This document shows, in pieces, positions 47,540-57,451 of a stretch of 64,000 nt of DNA. The position numbers were made by a program, and so were the translations under genes. Numbering within the stretch: position 1 is the stretch's first letter; each line of letters begins with the position of its first letter. Source of the DNA: Deltaproteobacteria bacterium. GTDB taxonomy: Bacteria; Desulfobacterota; Syntrophobacteria; Syntrophobacterales; Syntrophobacteraceae. The stretch is taken from positions 62,001 through 126,000 of the forward strand of contig JAAYVE010000005.1 of NCBI GenBank assembly GCA_012517315.1. Direction: 5' to 3'. The notes under the pieces are model-generated. The model saw only the letters and a list, made by a program, of their open reading frames with translations. It had not been told where the DNA came from and searched no databases.

Positions 47540-49638
47540 GAAGCCGCTCCTCGTTCTATCTGTGCCTGGATGGCGGTGATGGCGACGGTGTTGACGATAT
47601 CGGTCACGGTGCATCCGCGGCTCAGGTCGTTGAGCGGTTTGTTGAGTCCCTGGAGCACCGGCCCTATGGCGACGGCCCCTGCAGCGCGCTGGACCGCCTT
47701 GTAGGCGTTGTTGCCGGCGTTCAGGTCCGGGAAGATGAACACGTTCGCATGGCCCGCAACCACACTGTGGGGCAGTTTCACCTTCGCCACGTCCGGATCG
47801 ATGGCGGCATCATATTGAATGGGTCCCTCAAGCTTCAGTTCCGGACGGATTTCTTTGGCGATGCGGGTCGCATCCTTCACCTTGTCCACATCGGCCCCCT
47901 TGCCGGACTCGCCCGTGGAGTAAGACAGCATGGCGACTCGAGGCTCAATTCCGAAACTTTGGGCGGTTTCGGCCGAGCTGACGGCGATGTGGGCCAGCTG
48001 CTCCGCATTGGGGTCGGGGTTGATGGCGCAGTCCCCGTAAACCAGCACTTGGTCGGGAAGGCATATGAAGAAGACGCTGGAGACGATAGGACTCCCCGGC
48101 CTGGTGCGGATGATTTCCAGGGCGGGGCGGATCGTCTGCTGCGTCGTGTGGACCGCCCCGGAAACCATGCCGTCGGCGATCCCACGGTGGACCATCATGG
48201 TGCCGAAGGTGCTCACATCGGTCATGGCGTCCATGGCCATTTGCTCCGAGACGCCCTTGTTCTTGCGCAGTTCGTGGTAGGTCCGCCCCAAGTCCTCGCG
48301 GAGCTCCGAGCGGAGGGGATCGATGATGGGGAGTTCGCCCAGAGAGAGCCCGAGAGCCGCGATTTTCGCCTGGATCTCGCGAGGGTCCCCGAGGAGCGTA
48401 ATGTCCACCACATCCCGCAGGTGCAGGATCTCGGCGGCCCTGAGAACCCGTTCCTCCGTTCCTTCGGGGAGCACGATGCGCTGACGCATCCCGCGCGCAC
48501 GCCCGATGAGGTCGTGCTGAAACATGAGCGGCGTCACACGGGAGGATCGCAGGACGTCGATGCGGCCCTCGAGCCGCTCCAGGTCCACGTTGGTTTCGAA
48601 GACCCCCAGGGCTCCGGCGATCTTCCTCCGGGTTTCCGGCGCGATTTCGGCGCGCACCGCATGCACCGCCGTGGCCGTCAGAAACGTGTCGGTCCCAACG
48701 GAAAGGATGGGCACTGGGGAGTGCCTGAGCCCTTCGATGAGTCGCGTCACCTGCGCCGCCGGCTTGAGGCCCCCTGTGAGCATGAGGCCGGCGACTCCGG
48801 GATACGTCGCCGAGGCATCGGCCAGAAGGGTCCCCAACACGAGGTCCGAACGGTCACCCGGCGTGATGACGAGGCTTCCCTCCTCGAGGTGGTCGAGGAA
48901 GTTGGGGAGCTCCATGGCCGCGACCTTGGTGTGCAGCACCTCCCCGTCCAGCCGATCCATGCTGCCGTGGAGCAGTTGGGCCCCGAGGGCTCGCATGATC
49001 TCGCCCACCGTGGGTTTGTCGAGGAGCGGGTGCGCCGGCAGGACGAACACGGGAGTCCCGGCCCGGACGTCCTCCTGGAAAAATGCACTCGCCCTAGCAG
49101 CCGAATCGGGAGCAACCCGGTTGACGATCAGCGCGAGGACATCGCACTTTTTGGACTCCAGGAATTCCGCCAGCGCGCCTGCTGCGTCCACCACCTCGAC
49201 GACCGTCCTGTCCTGCCCGGCCACAACGGGGAGGAGAGGCGCGCCAAGGTCCCGGGCGATGTCCACGTTGCGCTCGAACTCGACGGCCGTGCTGATGCCT
49301 CTGTAATCCCTGCCCACGCAAACCACAAAATCACATTCCCGGGCCAGCTCCCGGAATTTCTCGAGGATTACGCCGTGCAGCTCGTCTTCCCTGCCTCTGG
49401 AAATCAGGTCCCGCGCCCTGTCGATGGTGACGCCATGCATCGTGTCACGGGAGCCTGTGATGCCACAATGGCTCAAGGCGAGAGCCGTCAAGGAATCGGG
49501 ATGGGTTGTTTCCTTGATGACGGGGCGAAAAAAACCCACCTTTCGACCATGCCGGGCCAGGAGCTCCATCATGCCGAGCACGACGACGGATTTTCCGCTT
49601 CCCGGCCCAGTCCCTGCAATGTAAACGCTCCTTGACAT
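47536..49638 (-). CDS. pta: Phosphate acetyltransferase (long form)
   Basis: A 700-residue enzyme that converts acetyl-CoA and phosphate to acetyl phosphate. The N-terminal BioD-like domain has the P-loop GTGPGSGKSVVVLGM. A DRTGG-type middle domain covers roughly residues 220-330, and the C-terminal phosphotransacetylase domain roughly 370-700. That last domain carries SYSTGESGKGADVDKV and FPDLNAGNNAYKAVQRAAGA. The length fits the long, regulated form rather than the 330-residue type. It is first of the pta-ackA-eutBC run. The ATG at 49638 begins MSRSVYIAGTGPGSGK. It works in the cytoplasm. Confidence 0.95.
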   Translation of the reverse strand: MSRSVYIAGTGPGSGKSVVVLGMMELLARHGRKVGFFRPVIKETTHPDSLTALALSHCGITGSRDTMHGVTIDRARDLISRGREDELHGVILEKFRELARECDFVVCVGRDYRGISTAVEFERNVDIARDLGAPLLPVVAGQDRTVVEVVDAAGALAEFLESKKCDVLALIVNRVAPDSAARASAFFQEDVRAGTPVFVLPAHPLLDKPTVGEIMRALGAQLLHGSMDRLDGEVLHTKVAAMELPNFLDHLEEGSLVITPGDRSDLVLGTLLADASATYPGVAGLMLTGGLKPAAQVTRLIEGLRHSPVPILSVGTDTFLTATAVHAVRAEIAPETRRKIAGALGVFETNVDLERLEGRIDVLRSSRVTPLMFQHDLIGRARGMRQRIVLPEGTEERVLRAAEILHLRDVVDITLLGDPREIQAKIAALGLSLGELPIIDPLRSELREDLGRTYHELRKNKGVSEQMAMDAMTDVSTFGTMMVHRGIADGMVSGAVHTTQQTIRPALEIIRTRPGSPIVSSVFFICLPDQVLVYGDCAINPDPNAEQLAHIAVSSAETAQSFGIEPRVAMLSYSTGESGKGADVDKVKDATRIAKEIRPELKLEGPIQYDAAIDPDVAKVKLPHSVVAGHANVFIFPDLNAGNNAYKAVQRAAGAVAIGPVLQGLNKPLNDLSRGCTVTDIVNTVAITAIQAQIERGAAS

Positions 49639-49720
49639 CTGTCGTCTCCAACGGAACGCCTTCGACCGTCTCTACTGGGTCGACAATATCGGCACGCCGA
49701 TCCCTTGTCCGACCAACACA

Positions 49721-52219
49721 TCAATCCAGAACGACCGGGAGCGGCTTCACCATCCAGATGTCCCTGCAGTATTCACGAATGGCCCGGTCGGAGGAGAACT
49801 TGCCCATGCGAGCGGTGTTGAGGATGGACATGCGGGTCCAACGTTCCGGGTCCTGGTACGCTGCGCTCACCTGCTTCTGCGCCTCCACGTAAGGAGCGAA
49901 GTCGGCCAGGAGCATGAACGTGTCGTGGAACAGAAGGGAATCGACCAGGGGCATGAAGAGTTCCCGGTCGCCCCTGGAGAAATGGCCGGAACTGATCCGC
50001 TCGATCACCGTCTGGAGTTCCGGGTTGTTCCGGTAAAACTCCATGGGCTGGTACCCGTTCCTCTGGAGCGAGATCACTTCTTCAGCCGTCAACCCGAACA
50101 GGAAGAAGTTCTCGGCGCCCACCTCCTCCCTGATTTCGACGTTGGCGCCGTCCAGGGTCCCGATGGTCACGGCGCCGTTCATGGAGAACTTCATGTTTCC
50201 GGTTCCCGAAGCCTCCTTGCCGGCGGTGGAGATCTGTTCCGACAAGTCGGCGGCGGGGTAGATGAACTTGGCGTTCTTCACGTTGAAATCGGGGAAGAAC
50301 ACCACCTTCAAACGGCCCGCCACATCGGGGTCATGGTTGACCACTTCCGCCACGCTGTTGATGAGCTTGATGATGCGCTTGGCCATGAAATACCCGGGGG
50401 CGGCTTTCCCACCAAAGATGAACGTCCGTGGGCACAGATCGGCCGAAGGATTCTCTTTGATCCGGTTGTACAAGGCGATGATGTGGAAAACGTTCAGATG
50501 CTGCCTTTTGTATTCGTGGATCCGCTTCACCTGGATGTCGAACAGGGACGACGGGTCCACTTCGACCCCCGTGCGTTCGCGGATCAGCCAGGCGAACGTT
50601 CTCTTGTTCCCCAGTTTTACCCGCCGCCACTCCTCCCGAAACGCGGGGTCGTCCACGAACTGTTCCAGCTGCCTCAGCTCCTCCGTCTTGCTCACCCAGG
50701 TGTCACCGATCTTTTCCGTAATGAGCCGGCTCAGGCCGGGATTGCTCAAGACCATGAAACGACGCGGCGTGACCCCGTTGGTCTTGTTGCTGAATTTCTC
50801 CGGCATCATGTCGTGGAAGTCGCGCAGGACGTCCTCCTTGAGGAGGCCGGTGTGGAGTTCCGCCACCCCGTTGATGGCGCGGCTGCCGACGCAGGCCAGG
50901 TGCGCCATGCGCACATACCGATCCCCCGTCTCGTCGATGAGGGACATGCGGGCCACCCGCGCCTCATCCCCGGGAAACCGACTCCTCACCTCGTCGAGGA
51001 AACGCCGGTTGATCTCGTAGATGATCTCCATATGCCTGGGGAAAAGCCCGGCAAACAGGCTGACGGGCCACTTTTCCAGGGCTTCCGGAAGCAGGGTGTG
51101 ATTGGTGTAGGCAAACGTGTTGCGGGTGATCTCCCATGCAGGCTCCCAGCCCATGCCGTTTTCGTCGATGAGCAGGCGCATGAGCTCCGCCACGCCGATG
51201 GCGGGGTGGGTGTCGTTGAGCTGGACGGCGAAGTGACCGGAGAACTGCCTGATGTCGCCCCCGAACAGCTTGTGAATGCGCAGCATGTCCTGCAGTGAGC
51301 AGGACACGAAGAAATACTGCTGTTCCAGCCGCAGTTGCTTGCCCTGAACGGGTTCGTCGTTGGGGTAAAGGACCTTGGTGATGTTCTCCGACTTGACCTT
51401 CTGTTCCACGGCCCCGTAGTAGTCGCCCACGTTGAAGGCCTCGAACTCGAAGGACTCCACCGCTTCAGCCTTCCAGAGACGCAAAAGGTTGCAGGTGTTC
51501 ACCCGGTATCCCTGGATGGGAGTGTCGTAGGCGACGCCCTTCACGGTCCGGTGGGGAATCCAGCGCACCCGGTAACGGCCCCGGTCGTCTTCATAGGGTT
51601 CGGTGCGCCCCCCGAAGCCCACTTGACAAGTGATCTCCGGCCTGGCGATCTCCCAGGGATTGCCCAGATGAAGCCACTCGTCGGTATGTTCCACCTGCCA
51701 GCCGTCTCGAATCTCCTGGTCGAAAATCCCGAACTCGTAGCGGATGCCGTAGCCGATGGCAGGGATCTCAAGGGTCGCGAGGGAATCGAGGTAGCACGCA
51801 GCCAGCCTGCCCAGTCCCCCGTTACCCAGCCCGGGCTCCTCCTCTTGGTCGAAGATGGCCTGAATGTCGAAGCCGGCTTCCTCTGCGGTCCTGCACACCT
51901 CATCGTAAATGCCCAGGTTGATCATGTTGTTTTCCAGATGCGGTCCCAGAAGGAATTCAGCCGAAAGATAAGCCACGATTCGAATGTCCTGTCTGTTCAG
52001 TTGCTCAACGCTCTTCACCCAACGGTGCAGGAGTTGATCCCGGACGGTGTAGGCAAGAGCCATGTATAGGTCGTTTGTGGTCGCTCCGCCTGGAAATCGG
52101 CCCTGCGTGTAAAAGAGGTGTTCACGAAAAGTGCGTAGCAAGGCTTGAAGGCTCATATCCGAACGGCCGCCGATGCACATGTCTTCTGGGCGATCCTTGG
52201 ATTTGACTTCTTTCAGCAT
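49721..52219 (-). CDS. glgP: Glycogen/maltodextrin phosphorylase
   Basis: An 832-residue PLP enzyme that releases glucose-1-phosphate from alpha-1,4-glucans. The PLP lysine lies in EASGTGNMKFSMNGAVTIGTLDGANVEI near residue 670. EPGLGNGGLGRLAACYLDSLATL and VAYLSAEFLLG mark the N-terminal lobe, and KRIHEYKRQHLN the C-terminal lobe. A GGAGGGAG site precedes the ATG at 52219. It lies between gap and pta on the same strand and fits a stored-polymer-to-pyruvate route with glk, gap, eno and pyk. The source polymer is probably glycogen, although no glycogen synthase is visible here. Confidence 0.95.
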   Translation of the reverse strand: MLKEVKSKDRPEDMCIGGRSDMSLQALLRTFREHLFYTQGRFPGGATTNDLYMALAYTVRDQLLHRWVKSVEQLNRQDIRIVAYLSAEFLLGPHLENNMINLGIYDEVCRTAEEAGFDIQAIFDQEEEPGLGNGGLGRLAACYLDSLATLEIPAIGYGIRYEFGIFDQEIRDGWQVEHTDEWLHLGNPWEIARPEITCQVGFGGRTEPYEDDRGRYRVRWIPHRTVKGVAYDTPIQGYRVNTCNLLRLWKAEAVESFEFEAFNVGDYYGAVEQKVKSENITKVLYPNDEPVQGKQLRLEQQYFFVSCSLQDMLRIHKLFGGDIRQFSGHFAVQLNDTHPAIGVAELMRLLIDENGMGWEPAWEITRNTFAYTNHTLLPEALEKWPVSLFAGLFPRHMEIIYEINRRFLDEVRSRFPGDEARVARMSLIDETGDRYVRMAHLACVGSRAINGVAELHTGLLKEDVLRDFHDMMPEKFSNKTNGVTPRRFMVLSNPGLSRLITEKIGDTWVSKTEELRQLEQFVDDPAFREEWRRVKLGNKRTFAWLIRERTGVEVDPSSLFDIQVKRIHEYKRQHLNVFHIIALYNRIKENPSADLCPRTFIFGGKAAPGYFMAKRIIKLINSVAEVVNHDPDVAGRLKVVFFPDFNVKNAKFIYPAADLSEQISTAGKEASGTGNMKFSMNGAVTIGTLDGANVEIREEVGAENFFLFGLTAEEVISLQRNGYQPMEFYRNNPELQTVIERISSGHFSRGDRELFMPLVDSLLFHDTFMLLADFAPYVEAQKQVSAAYQDPERWTRMSILNTARMGKFSSDRAIREYCRDIWMVKPLPVVLD

Positions 52220-52347
52220 CTTGAGGCTCCCTCCTCTGAATGGTGTGGAAAAGAAAACCGGTCATGGACGTGCACACAGTGCATTCCGGTGGGGTTCTAT
52301 CGAGTCGTCGCGTCTGTGAGCATCGTCCTGTGCATCGGCAATTTGTT

Positions 52348-53361
52348 TCAAAAACCGCCCTTGTGATGCATGTAAGCCGCCAGATCCGCCACGCGGCAGG
52401 AGTAACCCCACTCGTTGTCATACCAGCAGACGACTTTGGCCATGTTGCCCGCAAGAACCTGGGTATAATCCATGTCCACGATGGAGGAATGGGGATTCCC
52501 TTTGTAATCGCTGGAGACAAGGGGCTCCTCCGAGCAGTCCAGGATCCCTTTCAGCTCTTTTTCGGCAGCGTCCTTCAAGACGGACCTCAGGGTTTCCGTG
52601 TCCGTCTCCTTTTCGAGAACGGCGGTGAAATCGACCACGGAAACAGTCGGCGTCGGGACTCTCAGGGAGTACCCGTCGAACCGGCCCTCCATTCCGGGGA
52701 TGACGAGGGCCAGGGCCTTGGCCGCCCCCGTCGTCGTGGGGATGATGTTCTGGGCCGCGGCCCTCGCCCTCCGCGGGTCCTTATGGGGCAGATCGAGGAT
52801 TCTCTGGTCGTTGGTGTACGAGTGGACCGTGGTCATAAAACCCTTGTGGATGCCGAAACGCTCGTGAAGGACCTTCACCGGGGGAGCGAGGCAGTTGGTG
52901 GTGCAGGAGGCGTTGGACACGATCCGATGATTTTCCGGGTCGTACTGGTGGTGGTTCACCCCCATGACAATGGTCTGATCGATTTGCTTGGCGGGGGCCG
53001 ATATGATGACTTTCCTCGCCCCGGCCTCCAGGTGCGCCGATGCCTTGGGGCCCGTGGTGAAGATTCCCGTGGATTCCACCACCAGGTCCACACCCATGTC
53101 ATCCCAGGGAATCCGGGATGGCTCCCGTTCGGCAAAGGACTTGATGGGAACGCCGTTCACCACCAGGTCCTCCCCTATGGCCTCCACCGTTCCGGGAAAC
53201 ATGCCGTAGTTCGTGTCGTGTTTGAAGAGGCGGACGTTGGTCTGCACATCAAACAGGTCATTGATGGCAACGATCTGCAGTGAGTCCGGGTGCCGTTCCA
53301 GGGCCGCCTTGATGACCTGGCGACCGATCCTGCCGAATCCGTTGATCCCGATTTTTAGCAT
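52348..53361 (-). CDS. gap: Glyceraldehyde-3-phosphate dehydrogenase
   Basis: A 337-residue NAD(P)-dependent glycolytic enzyme. The dinucleotide fold is [19 protein letters not shown], and the catalytic cysteine is in [17 protein letters not shown] (residue about 155). The paired histidine is in the later [16 protein letters not shown] region. The C-terminal [16 protein letters not shown] is the family signature. The ATG at 53361 begins [10 protein letters not shown]. It heads the run of metabolic genes and has the GAF protein gene 17 bases upstream. Confidence 0.97.
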   Translation of the reverse strand: MLKIGINGFGRIGRQVIKAALERHPDSLQIVAINDLFDVQTNVRLFKHDTNYGMFPGTVEAIGEDLVVNGVPIKSFAEREPSRIPWDDMGVDLVVESTGIFTTGPKASAHLEAGARKVIISAPAKQIDQTIVMGVNHHQYDPENHRIVSNASCTTNCLAPPVKVLHERFGIHKGFMTTVHSYTNDQRILDLPHKDPRRARAAAQNIIPTTTGAAKALALVIPGMEGRFDGYSLRVPTPTVSVVDFTAVLEKETDTETLRSVLKDAAEKELKGILDCSEEPLVSSDYKGNPHSSIVDMDYTQVLAGNMAKVVCWYDNEWGYSCRVADLAAYMHHKGGF

Positions 53362-53378
53362 GGCCGTTCCTTTCCTCG

Positions 53379-53939
53379 CTAGTTCTCGTCGATACGGTAG
53401 CGGTCAGCCACGAGCAGGTCGAAATCGCCCCGCAGCGTCTGGTGCATCCTGGCGTTCTCCAGAGCCAACGCGCTCAGACGGGCCATGGCCTCGAGGAAAC
53501 GCATCTCTTCACGGTCAAAACGGCGCACTTCACCGGCGTAGATCCTGAGAACTCCAACGCATTTTCCCTCTGCGGTCAAAGGGGCGACCAAAACCGAGGA
53601 GATCCCCTCCTGCCTGGCCTTCTCAGGGTATTGAAACCGGGGGTCCGTCTGCGCGTTCTCCAGGTAGACCGTTTTCCCCTCCATGGCCTCCCTGTCCAGC
53701 GCCGACTCTTCCACGAGGACCGGCCCCTTGCGGATGTAGCCCTCGCTGAGGCCGGTGGAACAGCCAAGGATGAGCCTCTTCCCCCTGCGGTCCAGGAGCC
53801 GGAGGCTGCACGCCTTCAGCCCCATGGCCTGTACCGTCGATTCCACGACGTTCTTCATCACTTGTTCATGGTCGAGGGACCCCACGATCTTCTCCAGAGC
53901 CTCGCACAACGCCTCAAAAAAATCCCGGTGCACGTTCAT
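53379..53939 (-). CDS. GAF domain protein
   Basis: A 186-residue cytoplasmic protein. Residues about 20-165 are one GAF domain ([49 protein letters not shown]). There is no attached output domain, so it would bind a small ligand and act through another protein. It is 17 bases upstream of gap and probably cotranscribed with it. A redox or metabolite-sensing role for glycolysis is possible but unproved. Confidence 0.85.
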   Translation of the reverse strand: MNVHRDFFEALCEALEKIVGSLDHEQVMKNVVESTVQAMGLKACSLRLLDRRGKRLILGCSTGLSEGYIRKGPVLVEESALDREAMEGKTVYLENAQTDPRFQYPEKARQEGISSVLVAPLTAEGKCVGVLRIYAGEVRRFDREEMRFLEAMARLSALALENARMHQTLRGDFDLLVADRYRIDEN

Positions 53940-54154
53940 GGGTTGATCCTTTCACTTGGTTTGCAATCGCGGAGACAAGAAACTGAGCCTCTCGACCGAT
54001 CCTCAAGGGGACTGTTTCCCCTTCATTTGAGACCAGGCGGTCCTCCGTGCCCCGTCGGGGCACCCACAGAGATCAAGACGTTCTTCAGGGCCAGGGTTCC
54101 ATGGTTTTCCTCCGAACCTTTCCGGCCGTTCCGTCTCTTTCCGAAGGCGCAGGA

Positions 54155-54853
54155 TCAGGCCAAGTCCGTGAATACCGTCGCATCCTTTATGGACAAAACC
54201 AATTTCGCCGGGCAGGCTGCGATGGGACAGGCAGCATCGTTGAAGTTCCCGTAAGCCTCGCGTTTGGCCACACCGACGAAAAGAAGGAGCGCAACCTCCG
54301 CGGTCTGCATCAGGGAACGTGACGAAGTCATCCTCTCCCGTGGCGGCTTGGGGGAATCGTCCATCACGATGAAGCCGTGGTGCGGGTCTGCAATGGAGTG
54401 ATGGTGAGGGTACAAAGCGCCCACATGGCCATCCTCCCCCGCACTCAGGAGGATGATGTCATACCGGAACCCATGTTCCGCCAGCACCTGCTCGTAGTGC
54501 TGTGCGCCGCGATCCGCCCTTGCCGGGTCCAGGATGAAGGGGTGTGCGTTCCCCGGCGGGATGCTGCCTGCCTGCACCATTGGATCGATAAAATGGTCCC
54601 GCAGCAATTTGTAGTTGCTGTCAGGGTGGTCGACAGGCACCAGTCTCTCGTCGATGATGAAGAAGTGCACCCGCTGCCAGTCCACCTCTTCCCTTTGCAT
54701 CCTCCGGAAGATCTTGGAGACGTTTCTGCCCCCCGGCACCGACAGATTCACCTGCTCCCGCGCGGCGAGGACTCCGCGGATCCTGTCGCAGAGGTGCAGC
54801 GCCGCTCTTTGCAAGAGCCGATCGTCATCTTTTTCTTGAATGATCGTGAGCAT
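54155..54853 (-). CDS. pgl: 6-phosphogluconolactonase
   Basis: A 232-residue enzyme of the DevB/SOL type that hydrolyses 6-phosphogluconolactone in the oxidative pentose-phosphate route. Motifs in order: NLSVPGGRNVSKIF, FFIIDERLVPVDHPDSNYKLL, LLSAGEDGHVGALYP and a terminal LVLSIKDATVF. The start at 54853 is chosen because GGGAG lies upstream; ATG 54871 gives six more residues. No glucose-6-phosphate dehydrogenase or 6-phosphogluconate dehydrogenase is visible, so the pathway partners are elsewhere. Confidence 0.85.
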   Translation of the reverse strand: MLTIIQEKDDDRLLQRAALHLCDRIRGVLAAREQVNLSVPGGRNVSKIFRRMQREEVDWQRVHFFIIDERLVPVDHPDSNYKLLRDHFIDPMVQAGSIPPGNAHPFILDPARADRGAQHYEQVLAEHGFRYDIILLSAGEDGHVGALYPHHHSIADPHHGFIVMDDSPKPPRERMTSSRSLMQTAEVALLLFVGVAKREAYGNFNDAACPIAACPAKLVLSIKDATVFTDLA

Positions 54854-54899
54854 TCCTCTCCCTTTTCCCATGTTCCCTTTTTCTTCACGTGAACTCGAC

Positions 54900-55320
54900 T
54901 GATCCCGCAGTTTCGCTCCGTTGCGAGCAAAGCGCCGACGCTGGAAGTGGCGAAACTGGGCATGATGAAGGCGGCGTAATTCGCCCCGGCAATCCTCCAT
55001 TCCGACACCCAGAGAAACATCGGGCACAGGACATACAGGTCAACGTCCACATCCACGACAAGGGTGACTCCCGGGCCGCCGCCGCGATTGCTGGTGATCG
55101 AACTCACCTGGTCCCCGTGGCGGTCGTTGCGGCGGTCGGTCGTATAACAATAATTGTAGACCACAACGTTAAATCCGGCATCGGGCATGGCATAGTCGCG
55201 GATGTTGACAATGCCGGGGACTTACTGGCCGATCTCTCCGGCCTCACCGACGGTGGTTGCGAGCGCTGTTGCAACAACGAGCGCGACGGCCATGAGGTTT
55301 CGTCTGTATCCGATTTTCAA
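54900..55320 (-). pseudogene. Truncated SphA-like outer-membrane protein
   Basis: Fragment of the SphA family (phenol meta-pathway-associated outer-membrane proteins). The signal region (NLMAVALVVATALATT) is followed after GEIGQ by a TAA at 55224-55222. Conserved sequence then continues in the same frame: VVVYNYCYTTDRRNDRHGDQV, VDVDLYVLCPMFLWVS and GANYAAFIMPSFATSSVG. It stops near pgl, leaving no barrel. Relatives usually read GQY at the stop (from memory). Both nonsense mutation and truncation make it non-functional. Confidence 0.7.
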
Positions 55321-55458
55321 GGTTGGGTCCTTTTGAAGGCCAAGTTGTGTCGGCCGGGGAAAGGCCGCACTCGCTGGGACAGGTGCAGCCCGGTCGGTGC
55401 AAGCATGAGCAAGTGCTCGCCAAATCGAAAGGGGGCGCGCAGGGCGGCAACATTGCCG

Positions 55459-57000
55459 TCATGCTCGACCATTGCGTGCGCCCCGGTCGGACATGGCCTT
55501 CTTATGAGCGGCTTCCGCGCAGAGCTTGTTCTCCTCTGCCTTTTCAGCCTGCTTCATTTTCTTCACGTCGATGGTGACCTTGCCTATCTTGCCGGTGAAT
55601 TTGCAGGGCACCGGAATTCCATGGTTCTCCACGACCGGTGTCTCCCCATCCTCACCCACATCAGCTCCTTCGTCGGCCGAAAAGACCATGGACTGTGTGT
55701 GTTCGATCCATCCTTCGGCGACCTTCCAGTCGTTGACGAAGATCGTCCCCACCCCGCCCTTGCCAAGGCCGCCTCCATCATAGGCGAGTTCATAGCGGAT
55801 GGTTGCCTTCCCCGCAGGCACAGGCTCCTTGGCGGCGATGGTGAAGCGCTGCAACCCGAGGAAGTTGTACGTATAGGTCGGCTTCCCCTCTTCGAGATAG
55901 AGGCGCCAGCCGCCAACCTCCCCCGGCCTGGGCAAGGACCACGCCCTTGGCGCCGCCTTTGGGAATCCCCACCTCGGCCGTGATCGTGTGCGAGGGTTCT
56001 TGGTGTTGCTGAAGACGTTCTCGGAGATCCCCGTCATCCTTTCTTGGACCGTGAGCGATGTGCGCCCGGCCATCAGGTCGGGCCGCCCGACGAGGGCAGC
56101 ATTCATACGCTCCAGCGTGCGGTTGTCGATAGGCAGGACGCTTTATTTCTCCGCCTCCTTCATGAACAGGTCCTGCATTTCCTTGAGCTCCTCGGGATTG
56201 TTCGCAGCGAGGTCGTTTGCCAGGCTGAAGTCGGTCCGGGTGTCTTAGAGCTCTCAGGTATCGTGCGCGAGAAGAGCACGCACCTTCGCCTCCCAGGGTG
56301 CCCGGTGAACGGTGCCGGGAAACCAGCCGTCATGGTAGACGGCACGATCGCCGAAGATCTCGAAATACTGGACTGGTACTTGACGGTCCATTCTTTCGGC
56401 ACCTGGTGCGGCGCGTGGGTCGCACCCGGCGCAAAGTAGATGAAGAAGGGCTTATCCGGCGTGAGGGATTTCACCGACTTCATCCACCTGATCGCCTGAT
56501 TGGTCATGTCGGTCATGAAGTGGAAATCCGGATCCTCCGGCATCTCGATTTTGGTCATACCGTCATAGATGGCCGCCGCCCATTGGTTCGTCTCGCCGCC
56601 TATGAAGCCGAAGAACTTGTTGAAGCCGCTTCGGGTCGGCCACCGGGCCGGAGGAGCTGACCTCCCACGCCGCAGTCTCGTGGCTCTTCCCGAATGCAGC
56701 GGTGGTTTAACCGTTGTAGCGGGGCATCCCCGCCGGCTCGACAACGCTCTCGGGCCGCTTGCCCGGTGTTTCACGGGAAGGTCGTCGAAGTCTCCATGAC
56801 CGACCCCCTGTTGTTCATGTGGTGTAGGTGTAGTTCTCCCCGAGGTCGCGGCCGTCCGGGTAGAAGTGGGGATACTCGAGGGTCGCGATATCGAAGTGGT
56901 CGAAAAAACGGTCCACCGGAGCGAAGGTGGCGGTGACCGGGGGGACAGCCTCTGGTCGGCGAACTCCTCCAAATCCCCGGTGACGGCCACGATCGGGCTG
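55459..57000 (-). pseudogene. Decayed arylsulfatase gene
   Basis: Successive fragments of a large arylsulfatase: PRYNG then FGKSHETAAWEVSS, FNKFFGFIGGETNQWAAAIYDG, FFIYFAPGATHAPHQVPKEW, VYHDGWFPGTVHRAPWEAK, DTRTDFSLAND, and the C-terminal sandwich (TYTYNFLGLQRFTIAAKEPVP, RYELAYDGGGLGKGG). Breaks include stops at 56709 (TAA), 56256 (TGA), 56247 (TAA) and 56145 (TAA), and frameshifts near 56665 and 56375. The N-terminal catalytic cysteine region is not recognisable. Four of the seven breaks are stops where tyrosine or tryptophan would be expected. It would have acted in the envelope on sulfate esters. Confidence 0.75.
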
Positions 57001-57061
57001 CGGTATTCCTACGGGTCCTTCCGACTATGTGCTCAATCTTATCGGTATCAAAAGAGGAGGG

Positions 57062-57083
57062 ATATTGGACTTTAGTCCAATAC
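57062..57083. promoter_or_regulatory. Palindromic operator, copy 3
   Basis: ATATTGGAC-TTTA-GTCCAATAC, the same dyad as at 24414 and 26622, upstream of the decayed sulfatase on the minus strand. A -10-like TAAGAT on that strand is at 57041-57036, about 31 bases from the centre. Confidence 0.65.
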
Positions 57084-57153
57084 ACGCGGGCGCCCAACGG
57101 GAACCGGCGCCGGGCGGTTTGCAGCAGCAGTCATCCTCTGTTGACTGGAGCTT

Positions 57154-57348
57154 CTACCCTGGAGGGATCGTCACGATGGGCGCGCCTTCCCTGCCGCCGG
57201 TTTCCACAAGAGTGAGGATGAACATGAGGAGGGAAAACATCCGTTTTAACGGCAGGTCCCGGTCATCGATCCAAAACCAATAGCCACGGTAGGGCAACGC
57301 GACGAAGGTGTCGGCGCTCTTTTCGCGGAAGCCGTGTATCCGGATCAA
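57154..57348 (-). pseudogene. Remnant of an unknown gene
   Basis: The C-terminal stretch DTFVALPYRGYWFWIDDRDL then KRMFSLLMFILTLVETG resembles the end of a family of uncharacterised proteins, from recollection. The frame has no start or upstream continuation. Probably a leftover of the 55-57 kb graveyard. Confidence 0.4.
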
Positions 57349-57451
57349 GGTAGCTGACCAGCCACTCGGGCCTGAATCGTCCTACACAAATGGGGGCCGG
57401 GTCAGCATTGCGAGTGATACGACAAAGCACTTCATACTAGATATCAGCAGC

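Noticed and set aside
54889-55983. 364-residue plus-strand frame across the SphA and sulfatase remnants
   Set aside because: The minus strand shows recognisable (broken) proteins in this interval and the plus frame resembles nothing.
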